Below are positions 23,117 through 35,731 of a stretch of 64,000 bases of DNA, one piece after another; the first letter of the stretch is position 1, and the number at the start of each line of letters is the position of its first letter. The DNA is from Henckelia pumila (taxonomy: Eukaryota; Streptophyta; Magnoliopsida; Lamiales; Gesneriaceae). Location of the stretch: NCBI RefSeq assembly GCF_033568475.1, contig NC_133121.1, positions 134,944,375 through 135,008,374 of the forward strand, written 5' to 3'. Position numbers and translations under genes: made by a program. The notes beneath the pieces are model-generated. The model searched no databases and was not told the origin of the DNA. It worked only from the letters and a program-made list of their open reading frames with translations.

Positions 23117-24174
23117 GGATACTTCCTAGAACTAGATATTTGGTTATAATTAGTAATGTTGTTTTGTTTAATAAAGGGAATTGGATTTATGCCAAATCTG
23201 TCATCGAGTTGCATAATCCTTTACTATAAGTTGATTTGATTATTTACTACTTGGAGATGCTTATTTGAGTTATTTATGATTAGTGATTTTGATGCCTTCG
23301 CTGCTCATAAGCTATATATGACAAAAGAGCACACGATTATTTGAGGGGAAAAAAGTAGAAATTATGTATGTAATTAAAGATTAAACATGATGATTTTATT
23401 CAATAATATTTTGAAAAACGAATCGGTTGTGCTTTGGAGGGGAGAAAACTAGTGTCTAGATGCCAACCAAAAATGTCTTTAAGAGTTTGGGTAGCTCCTA
23501 CTAGATGTAATAATGTTGTTTCTTTAATGCATATGGTTGAAATTAGTTTCATAGCTTTTATTACAGTAAGCTGTGCCTACTATATATATTATATTATTTG
23601 AATACTCCATCAATAATACACGTACATCTACATCATTAATTAATAAAAAAAAATCGTCTTCCACACATTTTAGATGTAATAATAATACATAATTTAATTA
23701 TTAACCTTCACTTAAAGAAAAGGAAAAAAATTATTAAAACGAATTTAAGAACAAAATACACGTGTCATTTTTTTTCTGTCCTTTCTAAATTAAATAATTT
23801 TGCAAAGGGCCACAGAATCTTTCTTCCTTTCTCCAGAATGAACGAGGTCAAGTTGGCAAAAATTAAAGTACAATGACAGCAAAATCATATCTTACTCAGA
23901 AGAGGAAACCAAAAACAACATTGCAATAAACTGCGAGCATCTACAGAGTCATGCCTAGTAGCTTCATAACACTTACTTCCACGACTATATACCCTTATAT
24001 TCAACCTATGACAACAATGAGATGAAATGCTTGGGGGAGGGGGTAGAATTTCCCAGAATAATTATTTGGATGATACTTTACAGTATATCACTAGTGAACG
24101 GTTAGATTTGTAGTAAACTTCGATAAGAACCTCCTCAAATGATCATACCCTCGACAAAGCACAGCTGTGCCATG
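23117..24174. other. Spacer between convergent UGT and kinase genes
   Basis: The 3' UTRs of the plus-strand UGT gene and of the minus-strand kinase gene face each other here. No further gene or clear repeat is seen. Confidence 0.5.
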
Positions 24175-27100
24175 TCAAAGGTGATGAACGTGCTGGAATG
24201 GGGAGGATGTCGCCATTAAGGAGCGGTCCAGGATGTTGGATTGAAAGGAACTCATGGCAAATCCTGAGGATTGTGGAGCTCCAATTGGTGGATGTGGAAC
24301 TGAACTGCAATTGGTGAAAAAAGTAAAAAGATTGAGACAGAAGGCCATAAGAAACTCGACTACGTAACCTCCAGTGGCAATAATATGCTGCGCATATGAG
24401 ATTTAAAGAAAAATAGACATTATAAATCTGAAAAATGAAGTCATTTTGCCCATATCATATTTCATAAATTTGATAACCGTTGTAAATCAGTGGGAAAGTC
24501 GGCCATCAATAAGAGAGGACAGGAATTTCAAATTGCACCAATAAAATTTAATACTTGATCCAGCCGAATTTTACTCTCCCCAACATATTATATTTCAGTG
24601 CTTCAATGAACAGCAAGCAACATTTTCACCACAAACTCAAATTTACAGGTGGCTGTGCAATTTACCTGAAAGACAAGGATAGGGAAGACTCCACTGATGT
24701 AGTAATTACATTGGGATCAGAAGGAAACAATGACCAGAAAACTGCAAAGGATTGCAACAATCATTTCTATTTCTTCTCGAGGGAAAAAGAAATTTTTTGA
24801 AGGCGAACAGTTCAATCAGGAACAAGGTACTCGATGAGCTAGAAAGTTAAATATAATAACGATGACCTACTAAATGGCACAAATTACCTGGTTGTTGAGA
24901 ATGTTCATGAAAACCAGTGCAGATCTTTACATCCTGCACAGAAGGTCACAACTATGTCAAGGAGAACCTTGAGCTTACCATATCTTATCGGAAGAAAGAA
25001 AAACAAAAGAAAGCATACCTCTTTGGTGCCTTGGCTTTTCCGGGCCTTCTCTACAAAAAGTAAAAATACTCATTAAATAAAAGTAAAGTTTCAATAAAAG
25101 ACGTAGTTAGTTATCATAACAAACTAGACTCAATAGGAAATTTATACTACATAAAGCCTAGGACACATCCATGCTTGCCACCACAGTTGTCATCGTCTAA
25201 TTTCTAGATGTACATTTTTTACCAGGTTAAGCATTAACCAATGCACAAGTTACATTTTCCCTCGTATTCGTTAGGTCTCACAACATAAGGATATCTAATC
25301 CTGTTGTTTTGGCCCAGGGAAAATGCAAACATATGTCCATATCAGGATCAACATCTCAAAAATCATGAAATTTCATAAACAGAACTTCATTACCCAAGTT
25401 TGGGGCGGTAGGATTCAATGCGAGTGTCAAGCCAAGAAAACAATCATCTGATGCTGTCCCAAAGTTCCAAAGGTTCAGTTCAAGATTTGGCTCAGATCCT
25501 ACAGTATTGGTAATAAGTAGAGATCATATCTGCAACGTCTAGAAGAATGCAAGTTACCGAAGAATGCAAGTTATCAACTGCAATTACCTAGACCAAGCTG
25601 AAGAGCATCTCCAGGTAGACGAGGAATTCGCTTGGCAACCTGTCAAAATGGCAGAAAAGCAAGGTTCAAATGAAGTAACAACGTGGGATTTTAGATACAC
25701 AATGATGCATTTTACATGAAAGAAAGGATGCTGCAAACATTGATCAGCAGTCGGCCTCTTCAATGGATCCCAAGAACATAGTTGCTGTAAAGAAGCGAAA
25801 ATTTAGCACATGGATGCCACATAAAACCCAAAAAGTATCAGACTAAAGCTACCTTGATTAAGTCAATTGCTTCAAAACTTGCATTTGGAATAACATCCGA
25901 AAGATCAACAGGCATAATCTATAACAAAATTGAAAATACATACTCAAATCAGTTGAAAATATCTGAGAAGGAACTAAATCTAAAACACAATAGTAGATGA
26001 ATGCCCAAATTAAGTTGAAATTACCTCTGAAAATGTGATGTCGACCAGTCGCGAAATGTTAGTAGCCTCAGGAAATGTATTCCAATCGGGTGCTCCAAGT
26101 ACACAGCAGATTTTGTATAATTGATCAATTTCACTGGTCATGAATGAAATAAGATTCACAAAAATTAGGGGACAGTCTAGAGACATCCACTAACTGTCAA
26201 CTAGCTTGATGATGCTATCTCACATAAACAATAAACAAGTCATAATTAAAAGTGCTTCGGAATTTTAAAAAATTAGAGCGCACGCACACACAAGTTCTGT
26301 CATTCACATGTAGAAATTTAACAAAGTGGTTGGATATGAAAGAACTAAGATACATGTCAAGGATGAAAGCAATGATATGACTACAAACAGATAAATCTGA
26401 AAACCAGATCAAGAACAGTCACCTTTCCCCAGGAAAAATCGGGCACAAAGTGAAAAGCTCGGCAAGTATAGCACCAACTGCCCACATATCTGTGAGGTTT
26501 TGTGCATTTAATTAGCCATATATTCACGTGTAAAGAATGAGAAGATAGAAAGACAGTTCAAAAAATAATTCTCAGAAACAGCTAAATCAAAATTCACTAA
26601 AGTTAGGAGCACCGAAATTCATCAACTCTAACACAGGTTTCATAATTGTTAATGTGTTACTAGAATATGGACACGAAATGAGGTCACAACAAAAAATAAG
26701 GGTAAGAATACATGAGTTTGATCAAACTTCAAATTAAAATGAATGAAACTGATAGAGATAATATGGTTTTGTGTACCAATGGCAGGGGTATAGCTCGGAG
26801 ATTGCAACAATACTTCCGGAGCTCGATACCTTGTACAGATAATAAGTACAATCACCAATCATACAATTATAAATCACAAGTACATGCAAGAAACGGCAGG
26901 CAAACAAATATGTCTCACCAACGAGTGGAAACATAATCAGTAAAAGGGGGTGTTGATGAGAGTTCTCTAGCCAGTCCAAAGTCAGCAATCTTTATTGTAT
27001 TGTTTGTCACCAGCAAATTTTCTGGATGCAGAAAGAGTATGATTATATTAGGTCCACGACTATGATTCTTCTCATGATAAAAGTACCAATCTATCTGTTG

Positions 27101-28456
27101 TAGAAAAATGCTAATTACCAGGTTTCAAATCCCGATGAAAAAAATCATGTTTATGTACGTGAGCAAGCCCTTGAAGCACCTGAGACATTAAGCCTCGAAT
27201 ATCTTCTTCTGAAAATGATGTTTGCCGCTCTTTCATTATTTGGTATAGATTATGTTCCTGAAAATAAAAGCCCGTGATCAAGATTGTATGGCAGTTTTTA
27301 GTTCCTCCACAATACTCATTTATTGAGTGTCATCCCTCCAAGGTCGTCAGGTTTAAATTAATAGAATTTCCAATTCTATTTTTCCAGCATCAGCAATTTA
27401 TGTGACCCTTCTCTACAGAGTAGACAAAAAAAATCACCAAAGCCAAGGCAATGCTTTTTCATCTTTCCTATCCTTTTTCAGCATTCACATCCAGATATCT
27501 TTGACATTTCCTGTTTTCCATTGCCTCAATGCTCAACTCATTTTGTTATCCATTTCACGTCATTGATCTTTGACTTCATTTGACAGTCTATGACTATTTG
27601 TTCCTCAGTTCTAATTCCTCTGTCTCTAAAAAAAGAAGTTGCATGACTAGTTATGTTGCCATTTGAATACTGCCAGTGTATGTTGCTTTACTCCCTACTA
27701 AATATGAACTCAACAACCAAAAAGCAGGAGTTGTGTTAAACAAAACAAAATGTTTTTTCCTATCAGGCATGAGGGGAAAAAAATAGAAGCTTAGAATTTT
27801 TAGTGAGGATGTTCAACAAAAAATGAACGACGTAGAGAAACTTTACTATACATGTAAATGAAGGACGGTTCGAGATATGAAAAAGATATCAATCATACCA
27901 TGTACTCAAATATGAAGAAAAGCTCATTATTTTCATGGACAATCTCCAACAACTTGATGATGTTAGGATGATGCAATTTACGGAGAGACTGCACAAAAGG
28001 AACAAATAAAAGTTTCAATAGTTTCTTCCCAAATACAAGTACAACGGCCAGCTATATTTAGTTGTTAAAGCTCCATCGCTTTTTTTTAATCAACTTCAAG
28101 CATAAAGCAAGTATCAGCAAGAATCACGAACCTTTACTTCACGTAGGTTTACACATTCATCCCAGTAATAGAACTTTCTTTTCATTTTTTTTACTGCAAC
28201 CTGAAATGGATTTAGAATGTAAGAAAGGTTCTGCATTTCCTATTCTGAGGGCTCTCAGAGAGAAATAGACAAGAAACAAATACAGAAAGAGCCCCTACAA
28301 TCTCATATCTTTCAATGCTAATGGCTTTATATACACTTCCGCAAGTTCCATCTCCAAGCGCCTCCAAAATTTTATACCTATCTCACAGACATGAGCCAAA
28401 GAAATTGCAATGCTTGAAGAAGAAAGTAAGAAAAACAAGTATGCTCACCTTTCCAT
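24175..28456 (-). CDS. MHK: MAK/ICK-type protein kinase MHK (CDKF;4-like)
   Basis: A nuclear/cytosolic serine/threonine kinase of the RCK (MAK/ICK/MOK) group. Sixteen coding exons on the minus strand join in frame: 28456-28449, 28377-28299, 28200-28132, 27988-27899, 27257-27119, 27021-26919, 26829-26777, 26489-26423, 26133-26025, 25918-25853, 25784-25716, 25639-25588, 25498-25394, 25050-25019, 24933-24888 and 24299-24175. The product is 403 aa. Glycine loop [10 protein letters not shown] at 10-19, K33 in VAVKK, HRDLKPEN at 123-130 and DFG at 142-144 are all present. The activation loop has TDY at 156-158, the RCK-family signature that sets it apart from CDKs and MAPKs, then RWYRAPEV. The C-terminal tail is short and Pro/Ser-rich. 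The last acceptor was chosen at 24299 because the one 5 nt upstream gives an early stop. The first coding exon has only 8 coding nt (ATGGAAAG). Confidence 0.93.
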
Positions 28457-29013
28457 TTTTCAATACACGAAATACTGAACAGTGAGTTTAGATCAATGGA
28501 CTTCTAATCTCTTGAGAGAGGTTTCTACACAGTCTAAACAGTACTCTTCAACCAACTGTATGTTTGCATCCACGTTTGTGTCCATCGAATAATATAATAT
28601 GTAGTAAAGGGAAGGCTTTTCATCGTAAGAATGGTTGAAAATTAACCAAAATGCTATCAACATGCTTATATGCAGCCCTCTAGAAGCTGCGAGCAAATAT
28701 TATCATTTAACAGCAGCCACTGCTCCCTAAAAGGTCTGCTAAAAATGTTGAAGCTACTGATGTTCCAAAATAATCAACAATCATCGGCTCAAGCTTTTCG
28801 TGTATCTCAAAAAATCTCAACCATCTGCGAAAAATAAAAAGTCGAAGCAAAAATCAAATTATCATCGACCAAGGCCTGTGAAAAATGGCTGAAATTTTGA
28901 AAAAGAAAGAGCTGTTATCTGGAAACGCAAGTGCATACTGAAATCAGCTAAACTCAAATCATCAAGAGAACATCCAATGTTAATCCATTTCTACCCGGAT
29001 TGAGGTCCAGAAG

Positions 29014-29050
<37 letters not shown>

Positions 29051-29690
29051 GAATATACTCCATCGTTTAAGTCCCCCTTTCAAAAAAAATAAATCCCCTT
29101 TCAAAAAAAATAAGTCCCCTTAAAAAAATTATACCAACACAAAAACAAGACAACCCAATCATAAAAGTTCAGTCAAACGCAATCTGAATTAAATATACTC
29201 AATTACTCACCAGTAATTTAACACATCAGGAAGAAAAAAAAAACAAATTACGCAATACAACTAACAGAAGGTTAAGAAAATTGGTAAAGTAAAAATTAGA
29301 TTCAACAAGCTAAAAAGAACAGGGAAATCTCAATCTCGAGAATCCAACATGCCAATGAATTTTAAAAATGAACCAACTTTATCAGAATTACTCAAACAAT
29401 CTAAAAACAAAGACGCGCAAAACAGAAAATTCAAACAATAACAATTTAAAGAAGAAAATCTGAGACTCACGCACGCACGCACAGATTTCTCACCCCAAAA
29501 TCGAAACGGAAAATGAGCGGATTGAACTCACCTCAACACAAGACGAGTGAAAGAAGAAGGATCTAGAGAGAGAATTGGATGCTGGGGATCAAGAATGTAA
29601 CAAGGCAGGAATCGTTGAAAACAAGGCACAGAGAGAAGAGAGAGAAAGATGAATGAAAGGTAGGATATGAATATATTAACAGCAAAATCC
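28457..29690 (-). promoter_or_regulatory. 5' leader, probable leader intron and promoter of the MHK gene
   Basis: A GTGAGT donor lies at 29531 on the minus strand after a purine/pyrimidine-rich leader at about 29532-29680, and a TTTTCGCAG acceptor at 28825. A leader intron of about 0.7 kb is therefore likely. A TA microsatellite lies inside this intron at 29018-29045. Confidence 0.5.
29018..29045. repeat. (TA)n microsatellite
   Basis: About 14 TA units, within the inferred leader intron of the kinase gene. Immediately beyond, the phrase AAGTCCCCTTTCAAAAAAAAT recurs two to three times, perhaps a Stowaway remnant. Confidence 0.8.
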
Positions 29691-30006
29691 GCAGAAGAAG
29701 CGTTTGAGAAGAAACCAAATTATATTATATAAATATTAATATTAATATATTCAAAGATAATATTATTTTATTTTAATTTATTATGTATTAAAGATCCAGC
29801 GAATATTTTTTTCTATTTGAAACAAATCCACATCATATCTATTTTTATATAAATATATATACATATAGTTTTGATCATGCCAATGTCTAAGATTTTCGTA
29901 AGCAAACAGCCAGCCTAACACTGTATTGTAAATTTTTTTTTTTGTTTTTGACAACCATTAATCAGTTTAGTGGTCATTCACAAAATTCATATATACGCAT
30001 AAGATC

Positions 30007-30011
<5 letters not shown>

Positions 30012-30042
<31 letters not shown>
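30012..30042. repeat. (TA)n microsatellite
   Basis: About 15 TA units upstream of the MITE at 30313. Confidence 0.8.
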
Positions 30043-30046
<4 letters not shown>

Positions 30047-30312
30047 ATACACATTTTAACTTTCATTTAAACTTCATCAAATTAATTCACAATGAGTTAC
30101 ATTAAATATATATTTATACTATATGTATAAATAATGTCTATTATTAGAAAAAAGATAACACCAATTTTTTTTGTCAAAATTGGTCATATTTAGTATAGAT
30201 ATTACATTTTTGTCTTTTCGTTTCTTTTGTTTTTTTAAAGACGGATCTCTTATTTGATTCAACAAAAAATATTAGTTTTATGTCAAAAGTATTATATTAT
30301 ATTATTTAAGTA

Positions 30313-30598
30313 GAGATGTCAAAACGGGCTAGCAGAGCGAGGGCCGACCCACCTTTTAGACGGTTTTGGAAAATATCAATTCAACTCACCTATTTTAGAT
30401 GACGGAACTAGCCAACCCGACTGAATTATGTGTAATTTGACGGGTTTTGACGAGTCGACCCGCAACCCACCACAATCCACAATTAGACGAGGCAGTGCGA
30501 CTCATCTTTTAGGCGAATTAAAAAATTGTCAATCCAAACCATCTAATTTGTATGGCGGAGCATGCCAACTTGATGAACCTAAGTCATTTTGACACCTC
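30313..30598. mobile_element. MITE-like repeat with GAGATGTCAAAAC ends
   Basis: The left end GAGATGTCAAAACGGGC and the right end TCATTTTGACACCTC are inverted copies. The interior repeats CCAACCCGAC/CGACCCGC-type words and is far more GC-rich than its surroundings. Length is about 286 bp, with no coding capacity. The target duplication is not clear. Confidence 0.55.
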
Positions 30599-32035
30599 CA
30601 TGTGTAAGTATGAGTCTGGAGTCTAGACATTAGACTAATTCAAATAGGATATCTCTCTCATATTAATTAACAACACCTCACCTGAGTTTCTGTGAATAGT
30701 AAGATATTCAAAATTAAACTTGTGAGTCCAATCACATTTGATGGAATAGATTCTGCAAAGTTTTAATCTTTCGATAAAAAAAATTAAATATGGCAACTTA
30801 TATCTTTATCCGTTTTTAATCGTCATGATCATAAGATTGAAGAATTTGAAACTTATTAATCCAAAAATATATATTTTAATTCATTCTAATTTTGAGTCTT
30901 TTGAGATGTGAATTTGAAATCAAATTATTTGATCCAAATACAAATTGAGGAGAGATGCATCAACATTTATTTAATCTTTCCCAATGAGAAGAGATAGAAT
31001 TTCAAATTTCCTCATTAATGATAATATTCGAAAAGGATCAATTTTATGTTTGTAATTCATTCCAGGACGTTGATATTGTTCCATAAAATAAGAAAAAAAA
31101 TCAAAGATTTTCTAATGAAAGGATATTATTGTTGTTATTTAAAAAGAATATTTAAAAATGGATCTATTCCATTTCCACCCGGTGCTAGATATAGTTGCGT
31201 TTTCGGTACAACATTGTTCATGTGCAAGTAAAACAATTTATATAAATCATAAAATTTTGGTATCATTCTCCTTTTTTATTATTATTTTTATTTGATTTTT
31301 TTTTTTTTTTGTGGTTGTGTATTGCCTTGTTCATTTGTTCAATATTTGTTTTGTAACATAATTTTAAGGAAAATAGTTTGTTTATTGTGCATGTCTTACT
31401 TTTTTTTAGATTAGATGAAATTTATTATTAAGACTCAACATTAAAATGCTAAAATCTTAATGTTATATACGAACTGAGAAATATCGAAAAAAATTATTCA
31501 AAGTCAAAATAATAAATCAAAATATAAACATTAACGAAAACACATATAATTGTTATTTAACAACTACTTGACATAAAGATAATTTGACAATAACACAGAT
31601 CCTTAAAATAATATTAAATCACGATTTCTACTGATACAAACCAAAGACCGTAAAATAAGTAAATTACATGAAAATTACCAAAATAGCAAGCCCGAATTAT
31701 CAACCCAACCTTATTGGTGGATCAATCCACAATATTTTCAGCAATAAAAATTATGTGTTTGATTTTATTTTGCTTTTGTTCTCAAATGGAAGCAATTGAC
31801 TGTAAATTTCTGAAAAAGTCAACCCTACACATACATCTTTGGCATTCTTTAAGGCAAAGAAAAATGATTCAATAGTAATTTCACAACTTCAATAGTTGTT
31901 ATTTAACACCAGCATACAAATTTTGCAATTTCTAATATTAAATCTTATACCTCTCCACTGATTGTATATATATTTTATGCACAAATAGCAAAACATATGA
32001 TTTCTAGTTGTTAACAAAAAGTTCCACATATTGAT

Positions 32036-32491
32036 TCAATTCACAGCCTTCTCAACTACATATCCAACGGCATCCTGGCAATTTTTCAACAAACCTGTCG
32101 TAATTTCGCTCACCATCTGTAAAAAAGCATTCAGCAATTCAGGAAAATCCTCCACAGCCCCATTAAACATAGTACTCGACTTTTCTATCAATCCGGCTAC
32201 TGCTGAAGCTATAGCAGATGGAGTGCTCAATATCTCTTCTTTCACGAGATTGAACAAAGATGATACGATGGTCTTAATCTCTTGGATTACAAAACCGATC
32301 AAGTACTCCATCAATGCCTTGATCATGTCTCTGACTTGTTCAAGCACCATTTGGCTGCCTTCTCCCTGGACTTTGAGCATTTGTATCAATTTTACCAGTA
32401 CATGGGCCGTCGCAGTGAAGATCAAACGCGTTATCAAGTTTGACAACGTGCTCAAAACGAAAAACACGGTTTTTAAGAGGAGGACGATCAT
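32036..32491 (-). CDS. Small hydrophobic/amphipathic helical protein of unknown function
   Basis: A 151-aa single-exon frame with a clear Met start preceded by a pyrimidine-rich leader. Residues 1-25 (MIVLLLKTVFFVLSTLSNLI) form a hydrophobic segment that could be a signal anchor. The rest is almost free of Pro and Gly and looks like long amphipathic helices (VLEQVRDMIKALMEYL, EIKTIVSSLFNLVKEE). It has no catalytic motif and no known domain that I can name. I have a weak recollection of plant uncharacterised proteins with a similar pattern (hydrophobic start, then LEYL and DAVGYV), but I cannot give a function. It lies just upstream of the segmental duplication and is absent beside the second copy. 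Confidence 0.65.
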   Translation of the reverse strand: MIVLLLKTVFFVLSTLSNLITRLIFTATAHVLVKLIQMLKVQGEGSQMVLEQVRDMIKALMEYLIGFVIQEIKTIVSSLFNLVKEEILSTPSAIASAVAGLIEKSSTMFNGAVEDFPELLNAFLQMVSEITTGLLKNCQDAVGYVVEKAVN

Positions 32492-32639
32492 TTCTGGAGG
32501 AGGGGAAACGAGAATCTTGGGAAGGAAGACAAGGTTTAGGAAGCTGTATAAACAGGTTCAACGTTGAATTTCAGTTATTTAATCTGGCTTTCTTTTCTTG
32601 CAGTATAATATATGGTAGTTTTTTTTTTGTTTTTTATGA

Positions 32640-35165
32640 ATAATATATGGTAGTTGTTTCCCACAAATTGTAACAATTCAAAGTCATTTCAAAAGGAAGA
32701 TTCAGTGTAACATAAGAAATTTGAATTTGAGGAGTAAAGAAAGACTTGAGGTTGACAAGGTCAATTATATTAATGAAATGTACAATATATTCTATCTGTG
32801 TCTATTTATCTTGGGGAGTATCTCTTCTGCATCATACAAGAATCCAACTTCATTTAACGAATCCAAGAATTCATTACCACTCTAGGTTTTGTGTAAGAAT
32901 CATAGAAATGTATATCACAGAAATTTACACAGCAAGAAACCTCAAGATTTGGTAACAAAAAAAACCACTACCATGATCTGTGGAACTGGAATATAAACAT
33001 TGTTTTGTCATTAAGAAATCAGAGCATGTTCTGTACAAGTGCGCATTTCATCTGCACAAATACGCATAAGCTTGAAAAAAGAAAACTAATTATATGCACA
33101 AATATACGAGAGCACAGATCGCATTATAGTCGGATCATGCTCAGTTTTCCTCGAGCATATATACATCATTCACGCAGTTTTCTGCTTCCAGGAGGAAAGA
33201 ACCAAAAGCGACAGCTTCAAGCACAAATCTCTTCAGACTTGCAAAAGATGTTGAAATTATCTCGTTGGATTCAATCAGACCAGTCTTCTTGTCTCCAAAG
33301 AGGGCACAAGTGTATCTCTCTATCAGATTCAAGGCCTCAGTAGACTTCGGTCTTGCGCACATCTGGATAGTTTCTCGGTCAAATCCCATCAAATAATGTT
33401 TTAAATTTTTTGGTCTTTTCACTGGTCCATATGATACTTGACCCACAGAAGTAGACCTCGGGTTGCTGCTGTGACCGAAGGCAACGAGCTTCGATTCTAA
33501 AGAAAATGTCTCTGAAACAGGTACGTGGGTACAATCACCAATGTTGAAGTTGCTATGGTAAAGACCGCATTCCAAACTGTGTCTTAGAGAAGCGGACTTC
33601 AAGAAGTATCCATACAGAACGGAAGCAGCATACAATTTGCAGAGACGAAGCCTTTCAATCTCAGTAATGGCCCAACTCTCTGTGACATTCGAATTTGCCC
33701 TAACTCCAACAACATCATTCAAATGTTCCCTCACCATCTCCACAGCCTCAATGCTATGGATAGACTCCAGTTCCCAATCCCTCGAAGGCCAAATCTCAAG
33801 CCGACCATTATAGACACATTGAGAAATCCGGGGGACTGGATAAACTCCGATCTCAGAAAACTTGTAGTAAATCAGCATATACATGACATCTTCAACCACA
33901 TCTCTGCATTCATCCCTTTTCAGTCCCGCAATCCTCCTGCCAAAATTACACTCAAGTTAGTACAAAAGTGCACAAACTGATCGACTCTGCGTAAATCAAC
34001 CAACATTACCAAGATTTCCCAGATTTCAGCATCAGTATTCCCACAATCACGAATTGATACCAAATTACAGAGGCAATCAATATATCACGAGATTAAATTT
34101 CTTGACGAGATCACACTATGTCCGGCGGCAGTACTAGTACACCCTCCTCCAGCCGTTGCAGGAACTCGATGCACTAGTACACCCTCTCCGGCCCATGCCA
34201 TTCTCAAAGAGTTCTGCGTTTATGCAAAAACGTGGATGCAGTTCATAAAAAGAATACAAGCAAATAGCCTAAATCTTGATGTGGTAAAAAAGATAATGTC
34301 AGCCACCATACAAAAATCAACACACCCAAATCCCCTCACTTGCGAACCAATACAACCTAAGAATGTACACTTTGAGAGGCAAATATCATCAAGAAATTTG
34401 ATTTCACTTCACAAAGTAACTTCGAGTCTCAATTACCTGAAGAGGGGTCAATAAATAAATCAAAATTAAGTACCTCGAAAGTAGCCAGCAAATCACAACA
34501 CAATTACCACCAGAAAAATCAATAAAGGCATTATAACATCCTTAAAGCATGCAATAGGAATCAACAAAAAAAGAACTTGGATAATTGAATAGATCAGAAT
34601 CTGCAATAAACACATAGGCACCAACCAACCTGTGAAGACAAGCTTCGTCAGAGCCGAGGCTTAGCCGCATACGCGCATCGGCTTCATCCCTTTCAGCCGC
34701 CAGCATCTCCAACTGCTCCCGAGCCGCGAACTGAAATCTACCCCGATCATCAAGTAATACTCCGCTCAAGAGCCTCCCAGCCGGCGTCCGGGGCTCCAAC
34801 GGCGCGTTCAAGCCACCAAACTCGCACTTGCTAGCACTACTACCACTAGCACTGGCCAAGACGATCAACGGCCTTCGATCAAAACGCAACCCACAATCTA
34901 TCGGACGGCGTAAGGTCCCAGTGGACAAAGTTGCGAAAGAAAAACTGGGTCTCCCGTAGAAAAGGCAGCAGTCCATTCAAGACACTGTTTATGATAAAAT
35001 CTGCAACGCTGATCGATTCGATGGTGAAAATTTTTTTGTGGGTTCAGTTAATTTCACAGAGATTTGCGACCAAAAAATCTAAATTCTTCTAGTCCAATCC
35101 TATACAAAGATATCTTTGGTGAAACCCAATATATTATTAGTAGAGATAGATATAGAATGGTTTGT
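32640..35165. repeat. Segmental duplication, copy A (functional gene)
   Basis: About 2.5 kb that is nearly the same, base for base, as 60564-63066 and in the same orientation. The similarity covers promoter, both exons, the intron and 3' flank of the DUF760 gene. It begins at ATAATATATGGTAGT and ends near AGATAGATATAGAATGGT. Confidence 0.92.
33141..34976 (-). CDS. UV-B-induced protein At3g17800-like, chloroplastic (DUF760)
   Basis: Exon 1 is 34976-34630 and exon 2 is 33936-33141, with a GT-AG intron of 693 bp, giving 380 aa. Residues 1-50 are rich in Ser, Arg and Thr and poor in acid, like a plastid transit peptide. The mature part starts around NAPLEPRTPAGRLLSGVL and carries DUF760-type segments, including REQLEMLAAERDEADARMRL and RIAGLKRDECRDVVEDVMYM. 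The family is known mainly as UV-B-responsive plastid proteins without a defined reaction. The gene is intact here; a broken copy lies 27.9 kb away. Confidence 0.88.
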
Positions 35166-35295
35166 GTGTAGAGGTGCGGGGAGAAATTGGATAAGGTGGA
35201 ATGGAATTATTGTATTGGACGAATATAATTATAATGATGATCCAATTAAGGGTCAATTAGGAAACAATTGTGGTGGGGACATCGTATCTTATCAA

Positions 35296-35731
35296 GGGTC
35301 TCAAACGAATTGAACATGTTCGTGAGTTTTATAAGCCCGCTCGATAAATATTTGATTCGTATTCGAGCTTATCGAACTCGAGCCGAATTCGAATATGTTC
35401 GAACTTTTTTTCGAGATGAACTCGAGCCGAAATTACTCTGTTCGATAGTTCACGAATAGTTCGCGAACCTTAATATTTAATTAATATAATATAATTATAT
35501 AATAAATATATATATTTCGAGCTTTTCGAACCATAATATTCGAATAGTTCACGAATAGGTTCGAATATTTCGAACTGAACTCGAATTCGAACTTTATTTC
35601 GAGCCGAGCTCGAGCCCAAATATTTGAAATTATCGAACTTCGAATCGAGCTCGAACTCGAATATCTTATCGAGCCGAATTCGAACCTTAAAATTTTACCA
35701 TTATTCGGCTCGATTCGACTCGTTTGCACCC
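35296..35731. mobile_element. TCGA-rich MITE-like element
   Basis: Starts GGGTCTCAAACGAATTGAAC and ends with CGATTCGACTCGTTTGCACCC, an imperfect inverted pair. The interior is made largely of the words TTCGAA, CTCGAG, GAGCCG and ATTCGA, in both orientations, so long stretches pair with each other. No coding capacity. Sequence of similar style lies around the foldback element at 9897-10024. Confidence 0.6.

Larger units (their letters stand above)
29691..32035. other. AT-rich spacer
   Basis: No gene is supported. It includes a (TA)n tract at 30012-30042 and a MITE-like repeat at 30313. A 27-bp stretch at 30704-30730 recurs exactly at 60536-60562 (see findings). Confidence 0.5.
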
